Of a stretch of DNA of 64,000 nucleotides, positions 37,181 to 46,503 are shown in pieces. The notes beneath the pieces are model-generated. The model had not been told where the DNA came from. It saw only the letters and a program-made list of their open reading frames with translations, and ran no database searches. A program made the translations under genes and the position numbers. The stretch's first letter is position 1; every line of letters begins with the position of its first letter. This DNA comes from an uncultured Oleispira sp. (GTDB lineage Bacteria; Pseudomonadota; Gammaproteobacteria; Pseudomonadales; Oceanobacteraceae), in the NCBI GenBank assembly GCA_913061415.1, contig CAJXUD010000008.1, forward strand, positions 1 to 64,000, read 5' to 3'.

Positions 37181-37208
37181 GTTTATATGGCACTGTTTAT
37201 ATGGCACT
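37181..37208. repeat. 14-bp tandem repeat upstream of the GNAT gene
   Basis: Two direct copies of gtttatatggcact stand head to tail about 45 bp before the GNAT start codon. The surrounding 558-bp gap (36695-37253) otherwise holds the riboswitch leader on the minus strand and, presumably, the GNAT promoter. Confidence 0.85.
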
Positions 37209-37253
37209 GATTGATACGCCAAAGATAATTCACCTGAAAAAGATCGCTAAACC

Positions 37254-38543
37254 ATGAAACATACGATTCGCTTCTCTCATAGCATTTACGACATCGGAAA
37301 AGAGTCTTGGGATGCGTTATCCACGTCTGACAATCCGTTTTTGCGCTTTGAATTTTTAGCGGCGCTGGAAGATTGCCAATGCATTGATTCACCGATTCAA
37401 CGCATGCCATTAAATAGCGGCTGGATACCACAGTACGCAATAGTAGAAGATGAACAACACGCTGCACTGGCCATCGCCCCCGTTTTTCAAAAGTTACACT
37501 CCTATGGTGAATACGTTTTTGACTGGGCTTGGGCCGATGCCTATCAACGTCATGGCCTTCAGTATTATCCTAAGCTGGTATGGGCAATTCCATTTACGCC
37601 GTCTACTGGGCCCAGAATGATTAGCCAAGGCAATCAGCATGAATGTACGCAATACCATCAACTGATTGCAGAAGGTTTAACGGCGCATTGCCAAACTCAT
37701 AATTTTTCTGGCTGGCATTGTTTATTTCCAAATGCAGTCGCGCAACAAGCCTTTGGATCTTCTGACAGTACAATTAACAATACAACTTACAATACAATTA
37801 ACCGTGCTATAAACGGCACAATGAGCCGTACCAGCTGCCAATTTCATTGGTTTAACGGCGATGCTAATGGACAAGGGTTCACCAACTTCGCGCACTACCT
37901 TGACAAGTTCACCAGTCGTAAACGTAAAAACATAAAAAAAGAACGGGCTCGATTACTTGAATCAGGATTTTCTTTTCATCAAAAATCAGGTTTCGAGATC
38001 AGTGAAAGCGACATAGAAAATTTCTACCATTGCTATCAGCTGACGTACGCCAAGCGAAATTCTAGAGGGTATCTCACTCTGGCTTTTTTCAAACAGTTAG
38101 TTAAAACAATGCCTGAGCAAATATTGCTGGTTCAAGCCAACTATCAAGCTCACGATAAAGATGCTGATAGCAGCAGTAACCGTGTCGTTGCCAATGCGTT
38201 GTATTTTAAAGATGCGGATAATCTTTATGGCCGCTATTGGGGGTGCTTAGAAGAATTTGATAGTGTGCATTTTGAGTGTTGTTATTATCAAGGCATTGAG
38301 TATTGTATTGAACATAACCTCAGCCACTTTGATCCTGGCACTCAGGGCGAGCACAAGATAAGTCGTGGTTTTGAACCGACTATTTGTCATAGTCAACACT
38401 GGATTGCTCATCCTGAATTTAGTGAAGCTATCGATGAATTCTTAACCGTCGAGAAATCAGACATTAATAACTATGTTATTCAAGCCACTGAATATTTGCC
38501 TTTTAGGAACACTAATGAAAATACGACTCAAAGCGCAGACTAA
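37254..38543 (+). CDS. GNAT-fold acyltransferase, COG3146 (peptidogalycan synthesis-like)
   Basis: A 429-residue cytoplasmic protein of COG3146/DUF482, GNAT-fold proteins related to FemAB-type aminoacyl transferases and often labelled peptidogalycan biosynthesis proteins. Family features include NPFLRFEFLAALE near residue 27, FTSRKRKNIKKERARL near 222, GRYWGC near 325 and FDPGTQGEHKISRGFEP near 362. Between about residues 170 and 190 there is a Thr/Asn-rich low-complexity insertion encoded by imperfect repeats (about 37768-37812). The substrate is not established. VanZ-like protein follows after 3 bp. Confidence 0.88.
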   Translation: MKHTIRFSHSIYDIGKESWDALSTSDNPFLRFEFLAALEDCQCIDSPIQRMPLNSGWIPQYAIVEDEQHAALAIAPVFQKLHSYGEYVFDWAWADAYQRHGLQYYPKLVWAIPFTPSTGPRMISQGNQHECTQYHQLIAEGLTAHCQTHNFSGWHCLFPNAVAQQAFGSSDSTINNTTYNTINRAINGTMSRTSCQFHWFNGDANGQGFTNFAHYLDKFTSRKRKNIKKERARLLESGFSFHQKSGFEISESDIENFYHCYQLTYAKRNSRGYLTLAFFKQLVKTMPEQILLVQANYQAHDKDADSSSNRVVANALYFKDADNLYGRYWGCLEEFDSVHFECCYYQGIEYCIEHNLSHFDPGTQGEHKISRGFEPTICHSQHWIAHPEFSEAIDEFLTVEKSDINNYVIQATEYLPFRNTNENTTQSAD

Positions 38544-38546
38544 AAT

Positions 38547-38900
38547 ATGAAATTATTACTCGCCTTCCCTATTCTATTTCGCATAGGCTTTGCACTTTAT
38601 GCCCTATTAGTAATTTGGGCATCATTAAGAACTGGCGGTGGGCCGCAACCGATTGAGCATTTTGATAAAGCATTGCATTTTACTTTTTATGGAGTATTCA
38701 CAGTCATTGCTGCAGGCTGCACCATAAAAAAACGAACGTTTATTTGGCTGTGTATTTTTATCGCTTTTTATGGCGTATTAATGGAGATTCTTCAGTCCTT
38801 TGTACCTTCACGATTTATGTCCTTAGCCGATATAATCGCGAATACATCAGGTATTATTATCGTTGCCGTTATATTATTTAAGCTACGTTTACATCGATAA
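38547..38900 (+). CDS. VanZ family membrane protein
   Basis: A 117-residue inner-membrane protein with four helices and the VanZ-like signature FDKALHFTFYGVFT and YGVLMEILQSFVPSRFMSLADIIANTSG. Length is typical of the short VanZ-like proteins. Those linked to teicoplanin resistance are in Gram-positive bacteria; here the function is unknown. It starts 3 bp after the GNAT gene and ends at a bidirectional terminator. Confidence 0.9.
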   Translation: MKLLLAFPILFRIGFALYALLVIWASLRTGGGPQPIEHFDKALHFTFYGVFTVIAAGCTIKKRTFIWLCIFIAFYGVLMEILQSFVPSRFMSLADIIANTSGIIIVAVILFKLRLHR

Positions 38901-38916
38901 TAAAATTACTAACTCC

Positions 38917-38955
38917 AGAAAAATAAAAACGAACAGATGTTCGTTTTTATTTCAT
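38917..38955. terminator. Bidirectional intrinsic terminator
   Basis: ATAAAAACGAACA pairs with TGTTCGTTTTTAT around a tiny loop, giving an A-tract on the left and T-tract on the right. It serves the VanZ-like gene on the plus strand and the convergent siderophore receptor gene on the minus strand. Confidence 0.88.
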
Positions 38956-38971
38956 GATCACACTAGAAATA

Positions 38972-41098
38972 TTAGAAGTTATAGGAAACAGCAAGTTTCC
39001 AATTCACAGGCGCTCCGTAACGCACTTGACCGCTATTAATATAGCTATAATATTTCTCATCTAAAAGGTTTTCAATATTAAGCTGTACTTTCATATTATT
39101 GTTCACGTCATAACGTCCCATTATGCTAACCAGCTGATACGAATCTTGAACAATGTCATTTTCATATATTTTGTCTTGCCAGTTAATACCGCCACCAAGA
39201 GTCAGTTCTGGCATCAAATCTACAAGGTTGTATGTAGAAAAAATATTGGCTTGCTTGCGAGGTTGATTTGTATTCACGTCAAGTGAAACGCTGTCATCTG
39301 CTTTCACTTTGAACTCAGAATAACCCGCATTAATATTTAACCCCTTAATCGGTTGACCAATCACCTCAAGTTCATAACCTTCGCTACTAACATTTTCTGC
39401 GGCTGCATAAACGGCACGTGCTGCATCATCAGGGTGAACGCCTGTTTGCACTGCAACGTTATCTTGGTCAACTTTAAAAATAGAAACAGACGTTTGTAGC
39501 ATGTTATTTAAATAACTACTTTTCAAACCCGCTTCGTACGTTTTACCTTCTAGAGGATCTAGTAACTTGTCATTTTCATCTTGTTTATTTTGTGGGTTAA
39601 AGGTTTCTGCGTAGCTCACATAAATACGATGGTCATCAGTTAAGTCGTATAGAACACCAGTATAAGGCACGAATACATTATCATTGCCGTAATCTCCCGT
39701 ATCCGAGTATGAATCTCCTTTGCGGTTCCAACTGGTCACTCGGCCACCTAAAATAACCTTTAGATCATCCGTTAAATGCAAACGCGTCGCGGCATAAACA
39801 CCTTCATTAGTTACTTCAATGTCTTTATCTAAACTGCCATCTTTTGACCATTCTGGCTCAGGAAAATCTCCATTCCAGTCATCAAAGTTTGTGACGGGTA
39901 AAAATGCATTCGTCAAAGGCGCATAACTGTAAGCTTTTGATTTTTGTTCACTGTAGATTGCACCCAGTACGATATCAGCGTCTATGTCAAAAGCATTTGC
40001 TTGACCGCGTAATTGAACGTCTAAGCTGTGTTGTGTTGATTCACCGTCACTTTTGTAAGGCCAAGAGGTCAGGCCATCGCCTGTATTCTCATCAAAACTA
40101 TTCGCTGCGTCATACATGTAAAGCAACTTGCTGTCTGATTCGTATTTCATGTAGTTATAATTAACAGCCAATTCCCAGCCATTATTAAAAAGATGATTAA
40201 TATTGGTAAATGCGTTGGTACTGGTTGTTTCCCATCGAGTCCAATTCGCTGCGGTCGTTACAGATCGTTTAAAGTCGGTATCATTGCCATTATTATATTT
40301 GGCTTGTAGTCCACCCCAAACTGGTGCGATAGGATCATCATGCTGATAACTTACACCAACGCGAACCAAGGTGCTTGGCGATAAATCTTTTTCGATAACA
40401 CCATAAAAAACTTGAGTATTTTGCTCGAATGAATCGGTAAACGAATCGCTTTTAACCGCTTTTGCCACAACCCGACCACGTAACGACCCATCATCACTCA
40501 AACCCGATGCAATATCCGCATTCAACTCCTTGCGATTCCAACTGCCTGTTACAGCACTGACGTGACCGTTAAAATCAACACTATCAGCTTGTTTACGCAC
40601 TAAATTGATAGATCCAGAAGGATCTCCTGTTCCCGTCAATAAACCTGTCGAGCCTCGAACAAATTCAACTCGCTCGTAAATTGAAACGTCAGCAATGGTT
40701 TCTCCTGAATCACCTAAAATGCTCCAAGCCATTGGCACACCATCAATTTGATAGTTTTCAATTTTGAACCCTCGCGCCTGTAATTCATTACGCACATTAT
40801 CCCAAGCAGAGTGAGAGACACCAATCGTATTTTTAATCGTATCAACGACGGTATCTAAACTCTGATCTTGTATACGTTGTTCTGTCATAACACTGACAGA
40901 TTGAGGAGTTTCTTTTAGCGTTAACCCCAAGCCTGTAGCAGTATCAATAACTTTATTAACTGAGTACTGGCCCGATACGGTCACTGCACTTAAATCAACC
41001 GTGTTCGATTGATTTATTTCAGTTGTTTCACTGTATGTGTGACTTGATACAAATGCTAAAGAAATAGCCGTTGCTAAAGTGGAATTTTTGAAAAGCAT
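38972..41098 (-). CDS. TonB-dependent siderophore receptor
   Basis: A 708-residue outer-membrane receptor of the TonB-dependent siderophore family (FhuE/FpvA-like). It has a signal peptide (cleaved after TYS), an N-terminal TonB-box-like VDLSAVTVSG, and the plug with LKETPQSVSVMTEQRIQDQ near residue 60. It ends in the aromatic barrel terminus VSYNF. VRGSTGLLTGTGDPSGSINL in the plug is typical for siderophore receptors. The ligand cannot be told from sequence. The promoter region carries two Fur-box-like dyads, so it should be repressed by iron. It is divergent from the PepSY protein pair. Confidence 0.93.
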   Translation of the reverse strand: MLFKNSTLATAISLAFVSSHTYSETTEINQSNTVDLSAVTVSGQYSVNKVIDTATGLGLTLKETPQSVSVMTEQRIQDQSLDTVVDTIKNTIGVSHSAWDNVRNELQARGFKIENYQIDGVPMAWSILGDSGETIADVSIYERVEFVRGSTGLLTGTGDPSGSINLVRKQADSVDFNGHVSAVTGSWNRKELNADIASGLSDDGSLRGRVVAKAVKSDSFTDSFEQNTQVFYGVIEKDLSPSTLVRVGVSYQHDDPIAPVWGGLQAKYNNGNDTDFKRSVTTAANWTRWETTSTNAFTNINHLFNNGWELAVNYNYMKYESDSKLLYMYDAANSFDENTGDGLTSWPYKSDGESTQHSLDVQLRGQANAFDIDADIVLGAIYSEQKSKAYSYAPLTNAFLPVTNFDDWNGDFPEPEWSKDGSLDKDIEVTNEGVYAATRLHLTDDLKVILGGRVTSWNRKGDSYSDTGDYGNDNVFVPYTGVLYDLTDDHRIYVSYAETFNPQNKQDENDKLLDPLEGKTYEAGLKSSYLNNMLQTSVSIFKVDQDNVAVQTGVHPDDAARAVYAAAENVSSEGYELEVIGQPIKGLNINAGYSEFKVKADDSVSLDVNTNQPRKQANIFSTYNLVDLMPELTLGGGINWQDKIYENDIVQDSYQLVSIMGRYDVNNNMKVQLNIENLLDEKYYSYINSGQVRYGAPVNWKLAVSYNF

Positions 41099-41116
41099 GA
41101 AGCTTCACCCATTTAC

Positions 41117-41137
41117 TAATGATAATTGTTCGCATTA
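41117..41137. promoter_or_regulatory. Fur-box-like site 1
   Basis: taatgataattgttcgcatta matches the Fur consensus (GATAATGATAATCATTATC) in its left half and is a partial dyad. It lies about 20 bp before the siderophore receptor start, which fits repression of that promoter. Confidence 0.7.
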
Positions 41138-41169
41138 TAAGCAAATACCAAAGCTAGGCAAGTAAATAC

Positions 41170-41190
41170 TAATGATAATTACTATCATTA
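41170..41190. promoter_or_regulatory. Fur-box-like site 2
   Basis: TAATGATA (41170-41177) and TATCATTA (41183-41190) form a perfect inverted repeat around five bases, a strong Fur-box match. It shares actaatgataatt with site 1 and lies between the receptor and the PepSY gene, so Fur could control both. Confidence 0.8.
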
Positions 41191-41193
41191 GCT

Positions 41194-41283
41194 TTAAGGC
41201 ATAGTGAAAATGTAGTAACCTTCCGGAAATTCTAAGCGACCACTGTCAGCATCAAGCTTAAAACCTTCGTTGGCTAGAAAGTA
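41194..41283 (-). pseudogene. Possible 3' remnant of a lost coding sequence
   Basis: On the minus strand, directly after an in-frame TAA, a 29-codon frame reads YFLANEGFKLDADSGRLE followed by FPEGYYIFTMP and a TAA. Its composition looks like a genuine protein C-terminus, yet there is no start codon or body upstream, where the PepSY gene begins. It may be the leftover tail of a gene deleted between the Fur sites and the PepSY gene, or chance. I do not recognise the family. Confidence 0.35.
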
Positions 41284-41326
41284 TTAATGGGTTGTTTTTC
41301 GTTATTTAAAAAATACGGTATTTATA

Positions 41327-42445
41327 ATGGCTAAAATCAATAGACGCTTCTGGTTTCAATTACACGGTTGGCTTTCTTTACCAATCTGGGTGATTTTTAG
41401 TTTTGTTTGCCTGACTGGAACTATTTCAGTACTGAGTCATGAAATAACTTGGTTAACTAACTCGGATTCACGAGCCAGTAATCCAGAGCAATTAGCAGCG
41501 AAACCCATTGCTGACCTAGTTAAAGCTGTTGAAAATAAATTCCCTACCGCCGATGTAAGTTGGGTAATGACTCGAGAATCTTATCTCAGCTATGTCATTA
41601 GCTTTACAGATACCGATAAACCAGCCGCTCAAGCATATGTAAATCAGTATACCGCTGAGATTCAGGAAGTATTTCAAGGAATGACGTTCATCGGCTTTAT
41701 GCGGTCTTTACACGGCTGGTTATTATTTCCATGGCACCATAATTTTAGTATTGGTTATTACTTAGTTTCTTTAATGGCTATTGTCATGATGGGTGCCCTG
41801 GTTACAGGATTAGTAGTCTATAAAAAGTTTTGGAGAGCATTATTTAAACCTCAACTAAGAGTCAGTAAAGGTTTACGAATATTTTTGCAAGACGCACATC
41901 GTTTTAGTGGGGTCTGGTCTATGTGGTTTTTGTTCATTATAAGTATCACAGGGCTTTGGTATCTTACTCAGGCGGTACTGTGGCATAACGATGTTGATAT
42001 CGATCCCCACGCTCCGCTTCTTGATAATAAAGTAATCCCGACTTATCAAGTCAATGCGCCCGAATTCACTATAGGGCTTGATCAAGCGATACTAACAGCT
42101 AAGCAAACACATCCTGATTTTATGCCCACATTTATTATGCTACCTGAACATAACCGGGATACTTACAAGTTAATGGGTAAAGGCGACTTCATTTTATACG
42201 ACGATACAAGCTATAGACTCAGCATTAATCCATGGGAAGGAAATATAGAAGCACGCCAAGATCCAGATAACATGACAGTACTACAAACTGTTTCGCACAT
42301 TGCAGATCCCATTCACTACGGCACAATTGGTGGAATCTGGACCAAAATTATATGGTTTATATTTGGATTAATTTTGAGTGGTATGTCAGTTGCTGGGTTT
42401 ATGATTTGGCGCTATCGATTAGTAGACGCAAAGGAAAATAAATAA
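41327..42445 (+). CDS. PepSY-associated membrane protein
   Basis: A 372-residue inner-membrane protein of the PepSY-TM family (PiuB/iron-regulated membrane protein type). A first helix near residues 15-37 contains FQLHGWLSLPIWVIFSFVCLTG, with its conserved HGW. A periplasmic PepSY domain, helices near 135-165 and 195-215, a second periplasmic segment, and a final helix at about 340-365 follow. The family is often found with siderophore receptors and is suggested to act in reductive iron release, which is not proven. It is divergent from the siderophore receptor with Fur-like sites between, so it is probably iron-regulated. The start codon of the next gene overlaps its stop. Confidence 0.9.
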   Translation: MAKINRRFWFQLHGWLSLPIWVIFSFVCLTGTISVLSHEITWLTNSDSRASNPEQLAAKPIADLVKAVENKFPTADVSWVMTRESYLSYVISFTDTDKPAAQAYVNQYTAEIQEVFQGMTFIGFMRSLHGWLLFPWHHNFSIGYYLVSLMAIVMMGALVTGLVVYKKFWRALFKPQLRVSKGLRIFLQDAHRFSGVWSMWFLFIISITGLWYLTQAVLWHNDVDIDPHAPLLDNKVIPTYQVNAPEFTIGLDQAILTAKQTHPDFMPTFIMLPEHNRDTYKLMGKGDFILYDDTSYRLSINPWEGNIEARQDPDNMTVLQTVSHIADPIHYGTIGGIWTKIIWFIFGLILSGMSVAGFMIWRYRLVDAKENK

Positions 42446-42918
42446 TGGCACGTTTACATGCAACAGCTTGGAATAGGTATAAATTTTTGCTCAGTGGTAT
42501 CGTATTATTGCTACCTATTCTCTTTTTATATCAATCTTTAAACCCTGTTTTTCCGGATGCATTACCTGAAATCACAGTGGGAGAGTATAGCATTGTGCCC
42601 ATGCCTTATGATTTAGACCCCGCATATCAACATGACGGCGTCTATGTGAAAGATTTTTTACTCACATTTACAGCAGGTGATATTCACAATATTCGACAAG
42701 GGTATTTAAACATTGGGCAAGAGCCAGCTCTTATTTCAGAGATACAAAAAAGCACTGGAGGCGAAGGCTTTTTACATGGAAGTAAACATGGCCAACATGT
42801 TCATGCCATTTCAAAGCCTCAAATATCAACGGAAGCCAGTATTTGGTTAACAATAGAAAATTGGAATGGGGAAATTTTACAAGCTCGTTGGAGTATCCCG
42901 CAACCCATGCTTAATTAG
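42445..42918 (+). CDS. Conserved membrane-anchored protein following PepSY, unknown function
   Basis: A 157-residue protein with one N-terminal membrane helix (about residues 12-28) and a periplasmic domain of roughly 125 residues rich in beta-prone sequence. HGSKHGQHVHAI near residue 115 is a His-rich stretch that could bind metal. It overlaps the PepSY gene stop, so both are translated together and it probably works with that protein in iron handling. No family name is recognised. It ends 25 bp before the convergent ycjF. Confidence 0.75.
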   Translation: MARLHATAWNRYKFLLSGIVLLLPILFLYQSLNPVFPDALPEITVGEYSIVPMPYDLDPAYQHDGVYVKDFLLTFTAGDIHNIRQGYLNIGQEPALISEIQKSTGGEGFLHGSKHGQHVHAISKPQISTEASIWLTIENWNGEILQARWSIPQPMLN

Positions 42919-42943
42919 TCTTTTTATGCAAAGCACGGTCACT

Positions 42944-43984
42944 TTACATTCGAGTTCGCCCTACTATCGCCTTCAGATTTTCTAGCATAGGAACAATCAC
43001 AGATTTAGTTTTCGGCTGTCGTTCTTTTGAAAACGCAATAGGACGACTCACTTTCATCGCCGCAATACCAATTCTAGCCGTATAAATACCCGCGCCGAGT
43101 CCCTGCCCTAATCGCGCACTTGCCATGCCACTTAAGGTTGTTGAGCCAAACTCTTCCATCACTTGATCAATCACAATTTCACTCATGCCAATAAAAGCCA
43201 GCTGATGAATCACCAATTTTAATAATTTCAAACGATTACTCAGTGATGGCCTCATGCCATATACCTGTGCAATGTCATCGATCATTTTAATGCTACGCCA
43301 TAACGACAGTAGCATGTCTAAAGAAGCCCACGGACTTGCCGCCACGGCCGCGCCGGTTTGTAAGCTAAAGTTAGATACTCTGCGCAGAGCTTCTTGGTCA
43401 AGTGGTTGTAAAAAAGCACGTTCGATGTGTTCAATCACTTCACGATCGTTACTGTAATCCGGTAGCGCATTAATACAGCGCTGGAAGTGCATATGCTGTG
43501 GTTTATCGGCATAAAACGTATTTAACTCGTCGATAAACTGTTTGGCATTACCCACATCATGAGTTTCGCTTAAGCGCTGAGCATGAGCTTGAATATCTTT
43601 CAGTGCACCTAAGTTTTCTTTATCGTGCAAATACCCACGTAATACACGAATACCAAAACCTGCCACCACAACTAGCAAGACGATAAAACCCGCCGCTAAT
43701 AACCAGTGTACCGCGAGGGCACGTTGAACAACGGTATAAACTTCCCACCCCACCAGCACAGCGAATACTAAACCTGCACCATACAAGAATGTCTTCAATC
43801 CTTTAACCGGTATCGCTTCTAAACGTATGGCTGAGTATTCAGAAACATGAGGTAAGCGTTCACCTGAGGTGATCGCTTCTGGCACTTCGTTGAGTGCTTC
43901 TTGTTGATTGGGAATAAACGTCTTTGCCTGTCTCTCACTCTTCTTAGAACTCATATTTTTACTATTGTTAGTGTTCATACGCAC
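42944..43984 (-). CDS. ycjF: YcjF/TIGR01620 membrane protein (DUF697)
   Basis: A 346-residue inner-membrane protein of the YcjF family. Two adjacent helices near residues 75-115 are followed by a DUF697-type C-terminal region (LLKLVIHQLAFIGMSEI and SARLGQGLGAGIYTARIG). Translation may start at the GTG at 43984 or the ATG two codons later; GGAGAT precedes both. It overlaps the end of ycjX by 10 bp. The ycjX-ycjF pair is conserved in proteobacteria and induced by heat shock or phage stress in E. coli; its function is unclear. Confidence 0.93.
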   Translation of the reverse strand: MRMNTNNSKNMSSKKSERQAKTFIPNQQEALNEVPEAITSGERLPHVSEYSAIRLEAIPVKGLKTFLYGAGLVFAVLVGWEVYTVVQRALAVHWLLAAGFIVLLVVVAGFGIRVLRGYLHDKENLGALKDIQAHAQRLSETHDVGNAKQFIDELNTFYADKPQHMHFQRCINALPDYSNDREVIEHIERAFLQPLDQEALRRVSNFSLQTGAAVAASPWASLDMLLSLWRSIKMIDDIAQVYGMRPSLSNRLKLLKLVIHQLAFIGMSEIVIDQVMEEFGSTTLSGMASARLGQGLGAGIYTARIGIAAMKVSRPIAFSKERQPKTKSVIVPMLENLKAIVGRTRM

Positions 43985-45450
43985 TTATCTCCTATCAATG
44001 CGTTCAACACACTATCAAGACGAATGTGTGGAATGGCATCTGAATTTTGATACGACAAACCTTTGGGCGGATTCAATTTAGGAATCGTCCATTCTAAAAA
44101 GGGCTGCCATTCATCACCTTCTGGTATGCGTGACGGAATGGTTGGGTGGGTATAACCAATCGCCGAGCCATCGGTATCAACCCCTGTAATTCCCAACTCA
44201 CCCGCGTGCTTTATTTCTTTTGAAGAACGTACCGCTGCGGTTGCTTCACACAAGGGTGATACACCTTCATGCTGGGCATTTTTATAAGCCTGATTGACCA
44301 ATATTTCCAATAAATTTCGTACGGCTTCATGATCTTCTGAAACGACCTGATCTACCTTAGTCGCGGCAAAAATCACCTTATCTATTTTAGGATTAAATAA
44401 TTGTAATAACCGATTTTGGCTGCCGTAAGCAAAACTGTCGGTGATATTGGTCAGTGCTTGGCGCATATCATCAATGTACTGCGGCCCTGCATTCAATGCA
44501 CTGACCACATCCACTAAGACCAACTGGCGATCAATGCGACTAAAAAAGGTTTTATAAAAGGGATCGACTAGCTCTTTTACGTAGCGTTTATAACGGCGTT
44601 CACATAATTTAAAATAACTATTATGACTGGCATTATTTAATTGGCCTTCGGTATAACTGCCACATTTTAATAACGGTAAAAAGCATAAGATACTGGCATC
44701 ATCGACCTGCCCAGGAATTAAAAAACGTCCTGGTTGAATTAAGCTGAGGCTTTTATTTCCATTACTGCCATCACTCGCAGCGTGATTTTTACACGCTTTT
44801 AAAAACTGAATAAAATGCGCATTGAGTGCTTTCAGTTTTTGCTCATCTGCTTCCGCTAATGGGTCTAACTGCTGTAAATCGTTTAGCAGTGAACCTAATA
44901 ACTCTGTGCGCGGTGATTGGGTATATTGCGTGTTGCATTGCGCACACCAGCGAGAATAACTCATGTCTCGTAAAGGTAAGTCGAGCAGCCATTCGCCTGG
45001 GTAATCTCTAATTTCTAAGAACAGTGAAAACTGTTCTCGGCCAAATGGATTAAGTTTACTGACATTTTGTGCCAACCTTAATTCTAATAAACAGCCACTA
45101 AGATCTTTGGTCGACTCTGGCCATTGAGGCACAGATTGAGTTAAGCCCTGATACGCTAATTCATAAGGAAAAGATGCTAGATGATTATCCTCTAGCCGAT
45201 GCATCTTCACATTTAATAAACGACCCGAAAGAACCGGAGAAAACCCGGGCAGACTAGCGGCTTTATGCTGCAATAATTGATTAATTAAACTGGTAATAAA
45301 CGTCGACTTACCACTTTGGCTTAGCCCTGTAATACCAATACAGAAACGCTTATCTCTGAGTTTGTCAGAGAGCTTATCGATGCTCACTAAGCTATCATCG
45401 GCTAATTCCGCTACTTTCGCATAAGTACGTTTAAAGAAATGGTCTGCCAT
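43975..45450 (-). CDS. ycjX: YcjX family P-loop NTPase (DUF463)
   Basis: A 491-residue cytoplasmic NTPase of the YcjX/DUF463 family. The P-loop GLSQSGKST is near residue 42, followed by the family segment SLINQLLQHK and LRDYPGEWLLDLPL, with its DYPGEW switch-like motif. FAATKVDQV near 365 corresponds to the NKxD-type base-recognition region. Length fits E. coli YcjX (465). It is upstream of and overlaps ycjF. Confidence 0.95.
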   Translation of the reverse strand: MADHFFKRTYAKVAELADDSLVSIDKLSDKLRDKRFCIGITGLSQSGKSTFITSLINQLLQHKAASLPGFSPVLSGRLLNVKMHRLEDNHLASFPYELAYQGLTQSVPQWPESTKDLSGCLLELRLAQNVSKLNPFGREQFSLFLEIRDYPGEWLLDLPLRDMSYSRWCAQCNTQYTQSPRTELLGSLLNDLQQLDPLAEADEQKLKALNAHFIQFLKACKNHAASDGSNGNKSLSLIQPGRFLIPGQVDDASILCFLPLLKCGSYTEGQLNNASHNSYFKLCERRYKRYVKELVDPFYKTFFSRIDRQLVLVDVVSALNAGPQYIDDMRQALTNITDSFAYGSQNRLLQLFNPKIDKVIFAATKVDQVVSEDHEAVRNLLEILVNQAYKNAQHEGVSPLCEATAAVRSSKEIKHAGELGITGVDTDGSAIGYTHPTIPSRIPEGDEWQPFLEWTIPKLNPPKGLSYQNSDAIPHIRLDSVLNALIGDKCV

Positions 45451-45519
45451 ACAATTAAAATCACCCTCTAAAATTCTTTTATTTAAGCCAACACTGCAAC
45501 TTCATTCATTATTAGCAGC

Positions 45520-46461
45520 TCATGACTCGCAGAAAAATTTGTCCATATCCCCTAAGTGCTCTTGAACGAACTCTAAAAAAGCTCTCATGGAAGGTGTTGG
45601 GTGTTTTCCTTTTGGATACACAACACACCAAGAACGCCTGAGAGGAAAGCCCTCTAATGGGATAACTTTTAACTGACCTAGTTTCAATTCAGGTAGCATG
45701 CCTAGCTTAGGTAGCACAGCGACCCCTAACCCAGCTAAAACGCCGTGTTTCACAGCGTCGTTAGACCCAAGGGCCATCACCGGAGATAATGATAAACGAT
45801 TCTCTTGAGCAAACAGTTCAAGGGCCAATCGACTACCCGACCCTGATTCTCGCCCTAATAAACCCGCATCGAGAAAATCTTGTACGCTTAGATTTTTTTG
45901 CTGGTGAATAGGATGGTCAGCATTCGCTACAGCAACCAATTCGTTATCTAAAAAAGGTAACGAGGCTAACGGCTTCTCTTCTGGCACGATCCCCATAATA
46001 ACCAAATGGTCTAGATTATCATTTAAGCGTTTAATGGCTTCTGCACGATTAACCACTCTGACATTAACATTAAGTTTTGGGTGTAATTGGCAAAACTCTT
46101 TTAACAAATATGGCACGACATATTGTGCGGTATTAACGGCCACAATATTTAAATCACCGGCAACCTGGCCTTTCATAGCCGCTAAGTCTGACTGTAGAAA
46201 GCGCAATTCATCAAACATTACATGTATGCTTTTTACGAGGCTTTCACCCGCAGCGGTACAATAAAGTTTGCGACCTACGTATTCAAATACAGGCACATCA
46301 AGGGCGGCTTCTAGTTGTCGAATCTGGCTACTAACAGCGGGCTGAGTTAAGCCCAATTGCTCACCGGCTTTTGAGTAACTTGCAGCCTGATAAACGGTTA
46401 AGAATACCTGTAATTGCCTAAAGGTTAATCGATTTACTAATTTTTGTACGGATAACGGCAT
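45520..46461 (-). CDS. LysR-type transcriptional regulator, CbbR/CmpR-like
   Basis: A 313-residue LysR regulator. The N-terminal winged helix-turn-helix has the classic SYSKAGEQLGLTQPAVSSQIRQLE, followed by an effector-binding domain of two alpha/beta lobes. It is divergent from an SbtA-type bicarbonate permease with 142 bp between them, the standard LysR layout, so it probably controls that transporter. CbbR and CmpR in this branch sense inorganic-carbon status, making a carbon-responsive role plausible but unproven. Confidence 0.92.
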   Translation of the reverse strand: MPLSVQKLVNRLTFRQLQVFLTVYQAASYSKAGEQLGLTQPAVSSQIRQLEAALDVPVFEYVGRKLYCTAAGESLVKSIHVMFDELRFLQSDLAAMKGQVAGDLNIVAVNTAQYVVPYLLKEFCQLHPKLNVNVRVVNRAEAIKRLNDNLDHLVIMGIVPEEKPLASLPFLDNELVAVANADHPIHQQKNLSVQDFLDAGLLGRESGSGSRLALELFAQENRLSLSPVMALGSNDAVKHGVLAGLGVAVLPKLGMLPELKLGQLKVIPLEGFPLRRSWCVVYPKGKHPTPSMRAFLEFVQEHLGDMDKFFCES

Positions 46462-46483
46462 TTATTGATACGCAAGTTAATAT

Positions 46484-46503
46484 GTATAAGTAATAGTTTA
46501 TAC
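46484..46503. promoter_or_regulatory. Dyad, candidate LysR operator
   Basis: GTATAA and TTATAC form an inverted repeat around eight bases, flanked by further partly symmetric tat/gta sequence. It lies just upstream of the LysR start within the divergent promoter region and has the T-N11-A type spacing of LysR sites. Confidence 0.55.
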
